Assembly: GCF_014269035.2 (NCBI RefSeq)
Contig: NZ_JABWRP020000014.1
Location: 124,001 to 188,000 of the forward strand
Direction of reading: 5' to 3'
Source: Pseudomonas vlassakiae
GTDB lineage: Bacteria; Pseudomonadota; Gammaproteobacteria; Pseudomonadales; Pseudomonadaceae
DNA: 64,000 nt
Shown in pieces: positions 53,977 through 63,322 of this stretch. Below the pieces are notes generated by a model. That model was not told the DNA's origin. It saw only the letters and a program-made list of their open reading frames with translations, and did not search any database. Both the position numbers and the translations under genes were made by a program. Position 1 is the stretch's first letter. Each line of letters starts with the position of its first letter.

Positions 53977-56147
53977 GCCTGGTTTTCATCGACTTCCTCA
54001 CCTATGTGCTGTTCGGTCTCAAGGTCCTGGCGATCATCCTCGCCTCGCTGATGTTCCTGCTCGGCCTCGACGACCTGTTCATCGACCTGTGCTACTGGGG
54101 CCGCAAGCTGATCCGGCGCTTTCGCATCTACGACAAGTACGAAAAGGCCGACGAGAAACGCCTGTTCGAAGTCGCGGAAAAACCCCTGGCGATCATGGTC
54201 CCGGCCTGGAACGAGGTGGGCGTGGTCGGCGAAATGGCACGCCTGGCAGCCTCGACCATCGACTACGAGAACTACCAGATATTCGTCGGTACCTACCCCA
54301 ACGACCCGCAGACCCAGGCCGACGTCGACGCCGTGTGCCTGCATTACCCGAACGTGCACAAGGTGGTCTGTGCCCGCCCCGGCCCCACCAGCAAGGCCGA
54401 CTGCCTGAACAACATCATCGACGCCATCCTGCGCTTCCAGGACGATGCCCGTATCGAGTTCGCCGGTTTCATCCTGCATGATGCCGAAGACGTGATCTCG
54501 CCCATGGAATTGCGCCTGTTCAACTACCTGTTGCCGAATAAGGACATGATCCAGATCCCGGTGTACCCCTACGCGCCGGAATGGAAGGGTTTCACCGCCG
54601 GGCACTACGTCGACGAGTTCGCCGAGAACCACGGCAAGGACGTGATCGTGCGCGAAGCGTTGACCGGCCAGGTGCCCAGTGCTGGCGTCGGCACCTGCTT
54701 CAGCCGCCGCGCCATCAGCGCCCTGCTCGAAGACGGCGATGGCATCGCCTTCGACGTGCAGAGCCTGACCGAAGACTACGACATCGGCTTTCGCCTGAAG
54801 CAAAAAGGCATGAAGTGCATTTTCGCCCGCTACTCCATCACCGACCCGGCGCTGGCCCTCAAGCACGAGTGGCGGCCGGGCATGAGCCGCGAGTTCTCCC
54901 AGGTGATCTGCGTGCGCGAGCACTTCCCGCGCGACTGGCAGCATGCCATCCGGCAGAAGTCGCGGTGGATCGTCGGCATCGTCTTCCAGGGCACCAGCAA
55001 CCTCGGCTGGAGCCGCACCGGCGCGCTCAACTACTTCCTCTGGCGTGACCGCCGCGGCCTGTTCGCCTACCTGCTGAGCTTCCTGGTCAACCTGTTGCTG
55101 CTGGTGCTGCTGGCCATGTGGCTGGTGACCGTGATCGCCCCCGATTCCTGGCGTTTCATGTCGATCCTCAGCGACAGCCAGTTGCTTGCCACCCTGCTCT
55201 GGCTCAATGGTCTGATGCTGATCAACCGCCTGTTCCAGCGCGGCTGGTTCGTCACCCGCTATTACGGCATCTTCGAAGGCCTGCTGTCGGCGCCACGGAT
55301 GATGTGGAGCAACTTCGTCAACTTCTTCGCCAACCTGCGCGCCCTGCGCCAGGTCATGGAGATGGGCGATTCGCGGCGGGTGGCGTGGGACAAGACCACC
55401 CACGAGTTCCCCGCCCTTGCCTCGCCGGCGCGCACGCCGCTGGGCCATCGCCTGGTGGAAAAGGGCTACATCAGCGAACAACAGCTGGAGCAGGCGATCA
55501 CCAGCCCGGTGCGCCGGCGCCTGGGCCGCGAACTGCTGCTGCGCGGCTGGCTGAACAGTGAGCAGCTGGTACAAACCCTGGCCGAACAGCTCGACCTGCC
55601 CTGGGCACCGCTCAACCCGTTCAAGCTCGACCCACAACTGATCGCCCAACTGCCGCGCCGGCTGGCCACGCACTACGGCGTGCTGCCGGTCGCCGAAGAC
55701 GGCAACACCCTGGTGCTGGCCAGCGAGAGCCCCGTCAGCCAGGTGTCGCTGGGGGTCATCAGCCGCCAGCTGAAGCGCCCGGTCAGTTGCCGCCTGGCGC
55801 CCCAGGGCCGAGTCACCCTGGGCCTGCGCTATCACTACCCAAGCCCCTGGCAAATGCCTGAGACCCAGCAGATGCTCAGCGTGCTGGAGCGGCACCAGGA
55901 TGACGCCGACCTGATCGAGCAGGTCAGCCATCACCAGGTGATGCTTGGCGCCCTCCTGCAGGTACGCGGCATGGTCCCGGTCACCCTGTTCAACCAGGCA
56001 CTGATCGATTTCAACCCCGAGCAGCAAAGCCTCGGCGAACACCTGATCGCCCGCGGCATCATTACCGAAGACGTGCTGCAACAGGCCCTCGCCGAACAAG
56101 CCAGCGAACAGCAGGCTGCCTTTGACCTGACCCGGGAGGTGGCATGA
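53973..56147 (+). CDS. nfrB: NfrB-like c-di-GMP-responsive glycan synthase
   Basis: A 724-residue inner-membrane processive GT2 enzyme. An N-terminal helix is followed by VPAWNE, a DxD-type ILHDAEDVIS, QSLTEDYDIGFRL and RQKSRWIVGI, i.e. the complete D / DxD / TED / Q-x2-RW set. Membrane helices then lie at about 355-430. The C-terminus carries an MshEN domain whose RRLGRELLLRGWLNSEQLVQ TLAEQ fits the known c-di-GMP-binding motif. E. coli NfrB makes the N4 glycan receptor, a ManNAc-containing polymer, under c-di-GMP control. The upstream wecB and downstream nfrA support the same function. Confidence 0.92.
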   Translation: MSLVFIDFLTYVLFGLKVLAIILASLMFLLGLDDLFIDLCYWGRKLIRRFRIYDKYEKADEKRLFEVAEKPLAIMVPAWNEVGVVGEMARLAASTIDYENYQIFVGTYPNDPQTQADVDAVCLHYPNVHKVVCARPGPTSKADCLNNIIDAILRFQDDARIEFAGFILHDAEDVISPMELRLFNYLLPNKDMIQIPVYPYAPEWKGFTAGHYVDEFAENHGKDVIVREALTGQVPSAGVGTCFSRRAISALLEDGDGIAFDVQSLTEDYDIGFRLKQKGMKCIFARYSITDPALALKHEWRPGMSREFSQVICVREHFPRDWQHAIRQKSRWIVGIVFQGTSNLGWSRTGALNYFLWRDRRGLFAYLLSFLVNLLLLVLLAMWLVTVIAPDSWRFMSILSDSQLLATLLWLNGLMLINRLFQRGWFVTRYYGIFEGLLSAPRMMWSNFVNFFANLRALRQVMEMGDSRRVAWDKTTHEFPALASPARTPLGHRLVEKGYISEQQLEQAITSPVRRRLGRELLLRGWLNSEQLVQTLAEQLDLPWAPLNPFKLDPQLIAQLPRRLATHYGVLPVAEDGNTLVLASESPVSQVSLGVISRQLKRPVSCRLAPQGRVTLGLRYHYPSPWQMPETQQMLSVLERHQDDADLIEQVSHHQVMLGALLQVRGMVPVTLFNQALIDFNPEQQSLGEHLIARGIITEDVLQQALAEQASEQQAAFDLTREVA

Positions 56148-59146
56148 AGCCGCGCCTTTCCCTCACCCTGTCCGGGCTGTTGCTGTGTTCCACTGCGCTG
56201 GCGACCCAGGCAGCCCCCATGAGCGAGTTCCAACGCTTCACCAGTTACCCCTTCATGGAACGTAGCTACCGCGAAGCGAAGAAGGACAACTGGGCCGAAG
56301 TCGAACGCCTGACCCGCCATGTACTGAGCCGTGTGCCGAACAACGACGAAGCCCGCTCGCTGCTGGTCGAAGCCCTGGCCCACCAGCGCCGCTACAAAGA
56401 CGCCGAAGCCATGGCCGAGCAGCTTGGCAATGGCTCCGAATACGCTGACGCCCTGCAAGAGCTGCGCCTGACCTGGATCGAGCAGGACCCGCCAGCCGCC
56501 AGCCAGGTGGAAGGCTGGCTCGCCAGCGTCGATGGCACCCAGCGCGTGCAGCTGTGGCAAGCCTACAGCCTTAGCCTGGCCAAGTTCGGCGGCGCCGGCA
56601 AAGCCCTGGAGTGGCTGAACCAGCTGCCACCGCGGGATGATGGCCGGGTGCTGCGCCTGGCCCGGGCAAACTTCGCCGAACAGCTACGCAACTGGCAGGA
56701 AACCATCGATCAACTGCAACCCCTGGCCGACAAGGGGCAACTGCCGTCGGTAGACTGGCAGCGCCTGGCCAATGCCTATGTCCAGCAAGTCGACGAAAAG
56801 GGCCTGGAAAAGCTGCTGCAAAGCGCCCCCTCCGCTGAAGTGGCCAACCAGACTCGCCTGGCCATGGCCAATCGAGCCATTGCCGTCGGCCACAATCAAC
56901 TGGCGCAACGCTGGTTGCAGAAGCTGCCCACCGAACAGCTGCAGCAACCTGAGCAACGCCAGCAGCTTTGGGAGTTGGCCCGTGAAGGTGATGACGCACC
57001 GCTGGTACGGCGCCTGAGCAACGAGCTGCAGCGGCCTTGCCTGGAGACCGTCGACTGGTTGTCACGCCGTGATCCGGAGGTTGCCCGCGAACAGTTCAAG
57101 GACTGCCCTGCCAGCGCCGACCCACGTGCTTATGCGGTGCTCAAGCAGCGCCTGTATGGCGACCCGGTGCAGCCGCCACAACCCCGCACGGCCGCCGAAT
57201 GGGAACGACGCTACCGCCAGAGCGGTGACCTCGCTGCGCTTGAGCAAACAACCTACCTCCTGCTGCAACAGGGCCAGAGCGAGCACGCCCGCACCTTGCT
57301 GGAACAGGCATATGCCCGTCGCCAAGGGCGACTCACACCTTCCCTGCTGCAGCGCCTGGGCAATCTCTATGCGCGCAACGATGGCCCGCTGAACACTCAG
57401 CGCATGCTGGGGCTGATCCCTAGGGTCGACGCCAATACCCGCGCCCAACTGCTCGGCCGCCTAGCTGAGAACGGCCAGTGCGACGCCGTGCACCGGGCCA
57501 TCCCGGCGAACCCGACCGAAGCTGGCCAGTACCGCGCCCTGGGCCGCTGCGCCATGCCCGATCAACCCGGTGAGGCAGTGGTCTATTACCAGGCCGCCGA
57601 ACGCCTGGGTGACCGTGGCGACCGCCTGCCCCTGGCCTACGCGCTGGAAGCCGCTGGCGATTCCGAAGCGGCCCAGCCAATCTGGCGCAACCTGCCGGCC
57701 AGCGCCTGGACCGACAACGCCCGCCTGACCGCCGCCCGCGGGGCCTTGAATGCTGGCGATGCCGACGCTGCCCGCCGCTACTGGGACGCCGCCGCACACA
57801 ACAGCGCCGATGACTGGGCACTGGGTGCCGCCATCGCGCAACGCCAGGGCGACCTGCAAGCGGCGCTGGGCTTCCAGCGCCAGGCCCTGGCGCACAACCC
57901 GCGTGCCGACCACTACTACGCTGCCGCCAGCACCGCGCAACTGGCTGGCGACAGCGCACAGAGCACTGCCTGGCTGGCCGAAGCCGTGCGCCAGGCGCCC
58001 AACCAACCGCGTTATCGCGCCGACTACGGCATGCGCCTGGCTGGTTCGCCAGACAAAGCCCAGCGCCTTCAGTCAATCCCTTATCTGGAACACGCCACCC
58101 ACGATTTCCCCGAGGACTATCGCCTGGGCGAGACCCTGGCGCTGCGCTATGACGAGGTCGAGAACAGCGCAGCGGCCCGCCGCGAACTGCGCCGGGTGAT
58201 CGATGTGGAAGAGAACCTGGTCGATGGCGACGACGACTACGGCAGCCTCGAAGCCCGCAAGTACCGCCAGCGCCGCGCCCATGAAAGCCTCTCACGGCGC
58301 GACACCATCACCCTGGCCAGCACCTGGTCGCCGGCAGGCACCTCGACCAACGACAAGTTCCTCGATAACGGCGAGCGCAGCGGCACCTCACGTCGCGCCC
58401 AGTCACAGAACGTGCAGCTGGCCATGTGGGACCACGCCCTGGGCGAGGAACCCAGCCGCAACGGCAGCACCTTGTCGGTCTATGGCCGGGTGCTGTTCGG
58501 CGGCCAGAGCCGCACCGACTACGCGCAAAGCATGGGCACCGGCGTCGGCCTGCGCTACAAGCCGCTCGGCCAGGCCAACCTCAACCTGTACGCCGAGCTG
58601 TACCACCAGCGGCAGATCGACGACGACCACTACAGCGGCCTGAGCCTTGGCCAACTGCTGAGCCCGGCCAAGGTCGGCGGCAACTGGGGCGACTTGCGCC
58701 ACCATGCCGAATCGAGCAACGACCTGCTGCTGCGCGCCACCGCCTCGTTCCTCGACCAGGGCGACTGGCGCAACGACTGGCGGGTCGACGAGGACGACTG
58801 GAACGAGCGCTTCCTCTACCTCGATGCCGCCTGGTGGACCCGCGCCGGCGACCACGCCTGGCTGTCGCGCTATCAGCAAGGGCATGCCTGGAAACTGCCC
58901 GGCAACTCGCCGCAGACCCTCATGCCTTACGGCTTCTTCGAGTTCTCCAGCCAGGACCCGAGCAACGACTGGCGCCAGGACGCCCGCGCCGGGGTCGGTG
59001 TGCGCTGGCAATGGTGGTTCGACGACGACCGCTACAACGCCTACCGCGGCTCGCTGAAAGTGCGCGCCGAGTACCAGCAGTCGCTGGGTGGCAACCTCTA
59101 CAAAAGCGCCAATGGCGTGCTGGTTGGCGCGGAGATGACCTTCTGA
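56144..59146 (+). CDS. nfrA: NfrA-like outer-membrane glycan export protein
   Basis: A 1000-residue protein with a signal peptide (SGLLLCSTALATQA). A long TPR-like helical region spans about 40-690, with many Ala/Leu/Gln-rich repeats. The C-terminal domain from about 715 (TITLASTWSPAGTS, SVYGRVLFGGQSRTDYAQSM, VLVGAEMTF) looks like a beta-barrel ending in Phe. This layout is that of NfrA, the phage N4 adsorption protein A, which exports the glycan made by NfrB. Its ATG overlaps the nfrB stop. Confidence 0.88.
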   Translation: MKPRLSLTLSGLLLCSTALATQAAPMSEFQRFTSYPFMERSYREAKKDNWAEVERLTRHVLSRVPNNDEARSLLVEALAHQRRYKDAEAMAEQLGNGSEYADALQELRLTWIEQDPPAASQVEGWLASVDGTQRVQLWQAYSLSLAKFGGAGKALEWLNQLPPRDDGRVLRLARANFAEQLRNWQETIDQLQPLADKGQLPSVDWQRLANAYVQQVDEKGLEKLLQSAPSAEVANQTRLAMANRAIAVGHNQLAQRWLQKLPTEQLQQPEQRQQLWELAREGDDAPLVRRLSNELQRPCLETVDWLSRRDPEVAREQFKDCPASADPRAYAVLKQRLYGDPVQPPQPRTAAEWERRYRQSGDLAALEQTTYLLLQQGQSEHARTLLEQAYARRQGRLTPSLLQRLGNLYARNDGPLNTQRMLGLIPRVDANTRAQLLGRLAENGQCDAVHRAIPANPTEAGQYRALGRCAMPDQPGEAVVYYQAAERLGDRGDRLPLAYALEAAGDSEAAQPIWRNLPASAWTDNARLTAARGALNAGDADAARRYWDAAAHNSADDWALGAAIAQRQGDLQAALGFQRQALAHNPRADHYYAAASTAQLAGDSAQSTAWLAEAVRQAPNQPRYRADYGMRLAGSPDKAQRLQSIPYLEHATHDFPEDYRLGETLALRYDEVENSAAARRELRRVIDVEENLVDGDDDYGSLEARKYRQRRAHESLSRRDTITLASTWSPAGTSTNDKFLDNGERSGTSRRAQSQNVQLAMWDHALGEEPSRNGSTLSVYGRVLFGGQSRTDYAQSMGTGVGLRYKPLGQANLNLYAELYHQRQIDDDHYSGLSLGQLLSPAKVGGNWGDLRHHAESSNDLLLRATASFLDQGDWRNDWRVDEDDWNERFLYLDAAWWTRAGDHAWLSRYQQGHAWKLPGNSPQTLMPYGFFEFSSQDPSNDWRQDARAGVGVRWQWWFDDDRYNAYRGSLKVRAEYQQSLGGNLYKSANGVLVGAEMTF

Positions 59147-59985
59147 TGCGTACGCTCCTGGCAATCTGCATGCTCGCCCTGTGCCTGCCGGCTGTGGCCG
59201 ACCAACGCCTGTTCTACCAGCCACTCAACCGCGACGCCGCGGTGACCCCGACGCAATGGCAGCAACTGTGGCGCGCCACCAAGGCGCAAGGTGGCACGAC
59301 GCTGATCGTGCAGTGGAGTGCCTACGGCGACAGTGACTTCGGCGGTGCCCAGGGCTGGCTGGCCAACAGCCTGCGCGAGGCCCATGCCCAAGGCCTGGAG
59401 CTGGTGCTCGGGCTGTACCTGGACCCGGCCTACTACCAGCGCATCGAGGAACTCGACGGTGACGGCCTGAACAGTTACTGGAAGTCGCAACTGGGCCGCT
59501 CCCTGAGCCAGTACCAGCAGGTTCGCCAACACTGGCAATTGCCCGTGGCCGGCTGGTACCTGCCCATGGAACTGGACGACCTGCACTTTCGCGACAGCAG
59601 TCGTCGCGAGGCGTTGTACAGCCAACTGCAGGCCTTCAACCGGCGGCTGGACAAGCCGCTGCACATCAGCGCGTTCAGCGCCGGCAAGCTGGCGCCACGG
59701 GTCAATGGCGCCTGGCTGGATCAACTGGCCGGGTTGGGCTTGACTGTGTGGTGGCAGGACGGTGCCGGGACCGGGCGCTTGCCGCCGCTGGTACGCCAGA
59801 GCTACGAACAGGCACTGCCCTGTCGGGTGGGGGTGGTGCGCGAGGCGTTTCGCCAGGTGAGTGGGCCAGGGCAGCCGTTCCGGGCTGAGCCTGCGCAGCC
59901 GAAGGTGAGCGGTGGGTGCCATGCCGAAGCGGTGTTTGCGCTGCGCTACCGGCCTTGGGCCCGGGGTGTTCTGCCACAGAATTGA
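59146..59985 (+). CDS. DUF4434-like exported TIM-barrel protein
   Basis: A 279-residue protein with a signal peptide (MRTLLAICMLALCLPAVA). The remainder resembles DUF4434 glycoside-hydrolase-like proteins: RLFYQPLNRDAAVTPTQWQQ LW, LIVQWSAYGDSDFGG, LELVLGLYLDPAYY, GWYLPMELDDLHF. Acidic residues in MELDD could be catalytic. The ATG overlaps the nfrA stop by one base (TGATG). In E. coli the nfr operon ends with the exported protein YbcH; this gene holds the same place, but I have not established homology to YbcH. Confidence 0.75.
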   Translation: MRTLLAICMLALCLPAVADQRLFYQPLNRDAAVTPTQWQQLWRATKAQGGTTLIVQWSAYGDSDFGGAQGWLANSLREAHAQGLELVLGLYLDPAYYQRIEELDGDGLNSYWKSQLGRSLSQYQQVRQHWQLPVAGWYLPMELDDLHFRDSSRREALYSQLQAFNRRLDKPLHISAFSAGKLAPRVNGAWLDQLAGLGLTVWWQDGAGTGRLPPLVRQSYEQALPCRVGVVREAFRQVSGPGQPFRAEPAQPKVSGGCHAEAVFALRYRPWARGVLPQN

Positions 59986-59997
59986 AGTCTGTCCGTA

Positions 59998-60040
59998 CCG
60001 GCCTCTTGGCGGGTTCGCCCGCGAAAAGGCCAGTACAGGC
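59998..60040. repeat. REP-like element between the nfr operon and the cyclase gene
   Basis: CCGGCCTCTTGGCGGGTTCG then CCCGCGAAAAGGCC contains GGCCT...AGGCC and GCGGG...CCCGC arms in the reverse REP orientation. It may partly insulate the downstream diguanylate cyclase from the nfr transcript. Confidence 0.6.
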
Positions 60041-60062
60041 GATGCAGTACTCCCAGGAGCCC

Positions 60063-61157
60063 ATGATGTTCAAGACCATCGAAGAGCACGTGCGCAAGCA
60101 GGTCGCCCCCGCCGCCCTGCGCGCCGAATTCCGCCAGCACGAATTCGAATCGATGCGCCCGTTCTGCATGCTGATCTTCTGCGTCAGCATCGCCATCTGG
60201 CTGGTCTTCGACCTGATCGTCAGCTTCCTTGGCGGCCAGGGCTTCACCTGGCTGTCCTACCTGTTCATGGGCCTGCTCGGCTGCCTCACCGTGGTGCTGC
60301 GCTTTACCCGTCGCAGCCACCATTTCGACGTGCTCAACCTGCTGTTCATCGCCGTCATCACCCTGGGCATGCGCCTGGTGATCGAAGGCATTCCCGAACC
60401 GTTGCGCCCGGTGTGGCTGGTGCTCGGCGTGTCGACCGTGCTCTATGCCGTTTCGGTGCTGCCGGTACGGCGCTGGTCGTTCTTCTGCGCCATGGCCATC
60501 ACCTGGGCCATGCTCAGCCCCTTCTACCACACCCGCATCGATGTCGATCAGCTCGAAGGTGCCATGCTGCTGAGCTACGCGGTGTTCCTCAGCGGGCTGG
60601 TGATCTACAGCTACCTGCAGATGCGCCAGGCCAAGCTGCACAATTTCTACCTGTCCAAGGTACTGCTGGAGCAGGCCTACTTCGACGCCCTGACCGAGAT
60701 TCCCAACCGCCGGGCGTTCATGACCAACGCCGAACGCCAGATCCGCCTGGGTACGCCCGGGCAATACCTGGCGATGATCGACATCGACAATTTCAAGCGG
60801 GTAAACGACCGCTACGGCCATGACGTGGGCGACGCCGTACTCAAGCGCGTGGCGGTGCATATCAAGGCGGGGGTGGAGGGGCACGAATTTGCCCGGCTGG
60901 GTGGCGAGGAGTTCGCCATCTTCTTCGCCGGGCTGAATCAGCAGGCTGCCGAGCGATGCGTGGCGGCCTTGTGCGAGCGGGTGCGCAACGATCCTGGCGT
61001 ACCACCGGTAACCATCAGTATCGGCCTGGCCCGGGTGGACAGCGGTGACACACTCAGCATGGCGCTGATACATGCCGACCAGGCGCTGTACGAGGCCAAG
61101 CACAGCGGCAAGGACCGGTTCGTGCTATGGACTAGCCAGCTGGCAGCCGAATCCTGA
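60063..61157 (+). CDS. Membrane diguanylate cyclase without I-site
   Basis: A 364-residue protein with about five or six membrane helices in residues 30-195 and a C-terminal GGDEF domain. Substrate motifs are complete (YFDALTEIPNRRAFM, MIDIDNFKRVNDRYGHDVGD, and RLGGEEFAIFF near residue 280). At the RxxD inhibitory-site position the sequence reads VEGH, so feedback inhibition by c-di-GMP appears lost. It starts 77 bases after the DUF4434-like gene and its 3' end overlaps the convergent histidine kinase gene by 26 bases. Local activation of NfrB is an attractive inference. Two adjacent ATGs could start it. Confidence 0.88.
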   Translation: MMFKTIEEHVRKQVAPAALRAEFRQHEFESMRPFCMLIFCVSIAIWLVFDLIVSFLGGQGFTWLSYLFMGLLGCLTVVLRFTRRSHHFDVLNLLFIAVITLGMRLVIEGIPEPLRPVWLVLGVSTVLYAVSVLPVRRWSFFCAMAITWAMLSPFYHTRIDVDQLEGAMLLSYAVFLSGLVIYSYLQMRQAKLHNFYLSKVLLEQAYFDALTEIPNRRAFMTNAERQIRLGTPGQYLAMIDIDNFKRVNDRYGHDVGDAVLKRVAVHIKAGVEGHEFARLGGEEFAIFFAGLNQQAAERCVAALCERVRNDPGVPPVTISIGLARVDSGDTLSMALIHADQALYEAKHSGKDRFVLWTSQLAAES

Positions 61158-62430
61158 ACTGCGCCCCACCCAGCGCCGACTGCGCCACGGTCAGCGTCCC
61201 GCCCTGCCCCTCGATTGCCCGGCGGCTGATCGCCAGGCCCAGGCCAAAGCCACCGGTATTGCGGTCGCGGCTGCGGTCCAGGCGGTAGAACGGCTGGAAG
61301 ATCCGCTCACGCTCCTCGGCCGGGATACCGATGCCGTCATCCTCCACGGTCAACAGGCAAGCACCGTCCTCCTCCAGTCGCAGCCGCAGCAACAGGCTTT
61401 CATCGCAGTAGCGCATGGCGTTGCGCACCAGGTTCTGCACGGCCCGAGCGGTCAGTCGCGGGTCCAGTACGAAGCGTGGCAAGTCGTCCTCGGCCTGCAC
61501 CTCCCACTGAATGCCACGGGTATCGAGTTCTTCGGCAAAGCCGCCGAGCACACTGTCAACCAGCTCCAGCAACGACACTTCGACCCGCTCACGGGCCTGG
61601 TCGGCGTTGTACAGGCGGCTGTACGACAGCAGCTCGAGCACCAGCTCATCCAGCTCGCGCACATGCCCGACCAGCTCCAGCAGGCGCTTGCGGCTGGCAG
61701 CTGGCACCTCGTCGAACAGCAGCACCAGGCCGAAATCCAGCCGGGTCAGTGGCGTGCGCAGCTCGTGGGACACCGCGTTGAGCAGCTCGCGCTGCTGGTT
61801 GACGTGGCGTTCGAGGTCACTGGCCATGGTGTCGAACACCCCTGCCAGTTCGCCGATGTTCGAGTGCGGCGAGATGTGCGTGCGCTCGGCCATCTGCCCT
61901 TGGCCCAGACGCCGGGCGGTTTCCTTCAGGCGCTCAAGGTCGCGCCAGTGCGGCCACACCCAGAGCAGCAGGCAGCCGAGCATGGCCGCGCCGATCAGTA
62001 CCGTCACACCCCAGGACAACACATTGATGTCCAGTGGGTCTGGTGGTGAATGCAGGCTGACCAGCCAGTCCTGATCCAACGGTGCCAGCGCCGTTCTGTA
62101 ATAGCCCCAGTCACCGATGCGCACGGCATACAGGCCGTGCTCCAGGCGCGCTTTCTCCTGCGCGCTCAGGCCGGCCTCTTCGCTACGCAGCAGCTTGACC
62201 TCCAATGGCGCGAAGACCTTGGCCAGGTCCTGCTCCACCGCCGGCCATTGCGCCTGCGGCGCCTGCTGGAACTGGCGCACGATGAGCGACTGCACACCCT
62301 TGGCCTGGTCCAGGTTGTAGGCCATGAAACGCTCATGGAACAGGCCGACGATGGCGTCCGGGATCAACAGCAATGCCCCGGCGTAAGCGACGATGATGAC
62401 CAGATACAGGCGCACCAGGATTTTCAGCAT
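61132..62430 (-). CDS. RstB-like sensor histidine kinase
   Basis: A 432-residue kinase with a membrane helix at the N-terminus, a periplasmic sensor region (about 30-140), a second helix (WGVTVLIGAAMLGCLLLWVW), a HAMP domain (about 165-215), the H-box LNAVSHELRTPLTRLDFGL, N-box LVRNAMRYCDESLLL, G1 VEDDGIGIP and G2 GGFGLGLAI. All catalytic boxes are intact. It follows the response regulator gene after 6 bases and forms one operon with it. The signal is unknown; the partner RND genes suggest envelope stress or solvent sensing. Confidence 0.93.
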   Translation of the reverse strand: MLKILVRLYLVIIVAYAGALLLIPDAIVGLFHERFMAYNLDQAKGVQSLIVRQFQQAPQAQWPAVEQDLAKVFAPLEVKLLRSEEAGLSAQEKARLEHGLYAVRIGDWGYYRTALAPLDQDWLVSLHSPPDPLDINVLSWGVTVLIGAAMLGCLLLWVWPHWRDLERLKETARRLGQGQMAERTHISPHSNIGELAGVFDTMASDLERHVNQQRELLNAVSHELRTPLTRLDFGLVLLFDEVPAASRKRLLELVGHVRELDELVLELLSYSRLYNADQARERVEVSLLELVDSVLGGFAEELDTRGIQWEVQAEDDLPRFVLDPRLTARAVQNLVRNAMRYCDESLLLRLRLEEDGACLLTVEDDGIGIPAEERERIFQPFYRLDRSRDRNTGGFGLGLAISRRAIEGQGGTLTVAQSALGGAQFRIRLPAG

Positions 62431-62436
62431 GGCGCG

Positions 62437-63138
62437 TCAGCACTCCCACTCGACACGGCTGAACAGGTAACCCTTGCCCCACACGGTCTTGATCTTGCGG
62501 GCCTCGCCGGCACTGTCGTCGAACTTGCGGCGCAGCTTGGAAATGGCCACGTCCACCGAACGGTCGGTACCGTTGAATTCGATGCCGCGCAATTGCTGGA
62601 GAATGCGGTCGCGGCTGAGTACCACACCGGCATTGCGCGCCAGCACCACCAGCAGGTTGTATTCGCCGCTGGACAGCTCCACCTCTTCGCCACGCCAGCT
62701 GACCAGGCGCTCGGCGAGGTCGATGCACAGGCCACCGATGACGATCTGGTGGTTGTCCAGGCGCGGCTCGTTGACGCTGCTGCGGCGCAGCAAGGTGCGC
62801 ACTCGGGCCAACAGCACCCGGGGCTCACACGGTTTGGTCACGTAATCGTCGGCGCCCATCTCCAGGCCCAGCACCTGGTCGTGGCTGTCGTCGCGGGCGG
62901 TCAGCATCAGGATCGGCAGGCTCTGCGATTCCTGACGCAGCAGGCGGCACAGTTGCAGGCCGTCGATACCGGGGAGCATCAGGTCGAGAATCACCAAGTC
63001 GGGGTGGTCTTGGCGGAACGCGTCCAGCACGTGGTCGCCACGGGCTATCACCCGGACATGGAAATCGTTGCGTTGCAGGTAGCTGGCGATCAGCTCGGAC
63101 AGCGCGCTGTCGTCTTCGACCAGGAGAATGTTTGGCAT
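62437..63138 (-). CDS. OmpR-family response regulator, RstA-like
   Basis: A 233-residue regulator with a receiver domain (ILLVEDDSALSELIASYLQR, phospho-acceptor Asp in LVILDLMLPGIDG, MLTARDD, and Lys in DDYVTKPCEPR) and a C-terminal winged helix (VELSSGEYNLLVVLARNAGV, SVDVAISKLRRKFDD, IKTVWGKGYLF). It is divergent from the RND adaptor gene and likely controls that operon and its own. The ATG at 63138 gives the standard N-terminus; the ribosome binding site is weak. Confidence 0.94.
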   Translation of the reverse strand: MPNILLVEDDSALSELIASYLQRNDFHVRVIARGDHVLDAFRQDHPDLVILDLMLPGIDGLQLCRLLRQESQSLPILMLTARDDSHDQVLGLEMGADDYVTKPCEPRVLLARVRTLLRRSSVNEPRLDNHQIVIGGLCIDLAERLVSWRGEEVELSSGEYNLLVVLARNAGVVLSRDRILQQLRGIEFNGTDRSVDVAISKLRRKFDDSAGEARKIKTVWGKGYLFSRVEWEC

Positions 63139-63150
63139 AGAGGGTTTGCT

Positions 63151-63182
63151 TGTAGGAGCGGATTCATCCGCGATGAGGCCGG
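63151..63182. repeat. REP-like element in the divergent promoter region
   Basis: TGTAGGAGCGGATTCATCCG then CGATGAGGCCGG is a clear REP-type palindrome (AGCGGAT...ATCCGCG). It sits only 12 bases upstream of the response regulator ATG, an unusual place for an element normally found after genes. Confidence 0.65.
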
Positions 63183-63322
63183 AACAGGTATTCGCAGAAT
63201 ATAGAAACCTACAAACCGGTAGGACTGTTCTTAACACTTTTTCACACAGGTCCTACAGGTGTTAACAGCCATCCGAGGAACGGTTGCCTTAGGATATGCA
63301 GGGTCATCATCGGAAGATCCGC

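Noticed and set aside
53880..56099. 739-codon open frame on the minus strand opposite nfrB
   Set aside because: It is antisense to a gene with complete catalytic motifs. Its translation is low-complexity (Gln/His/Val/Ala-rich), as expected from a GC-rich codon-bias shadow.
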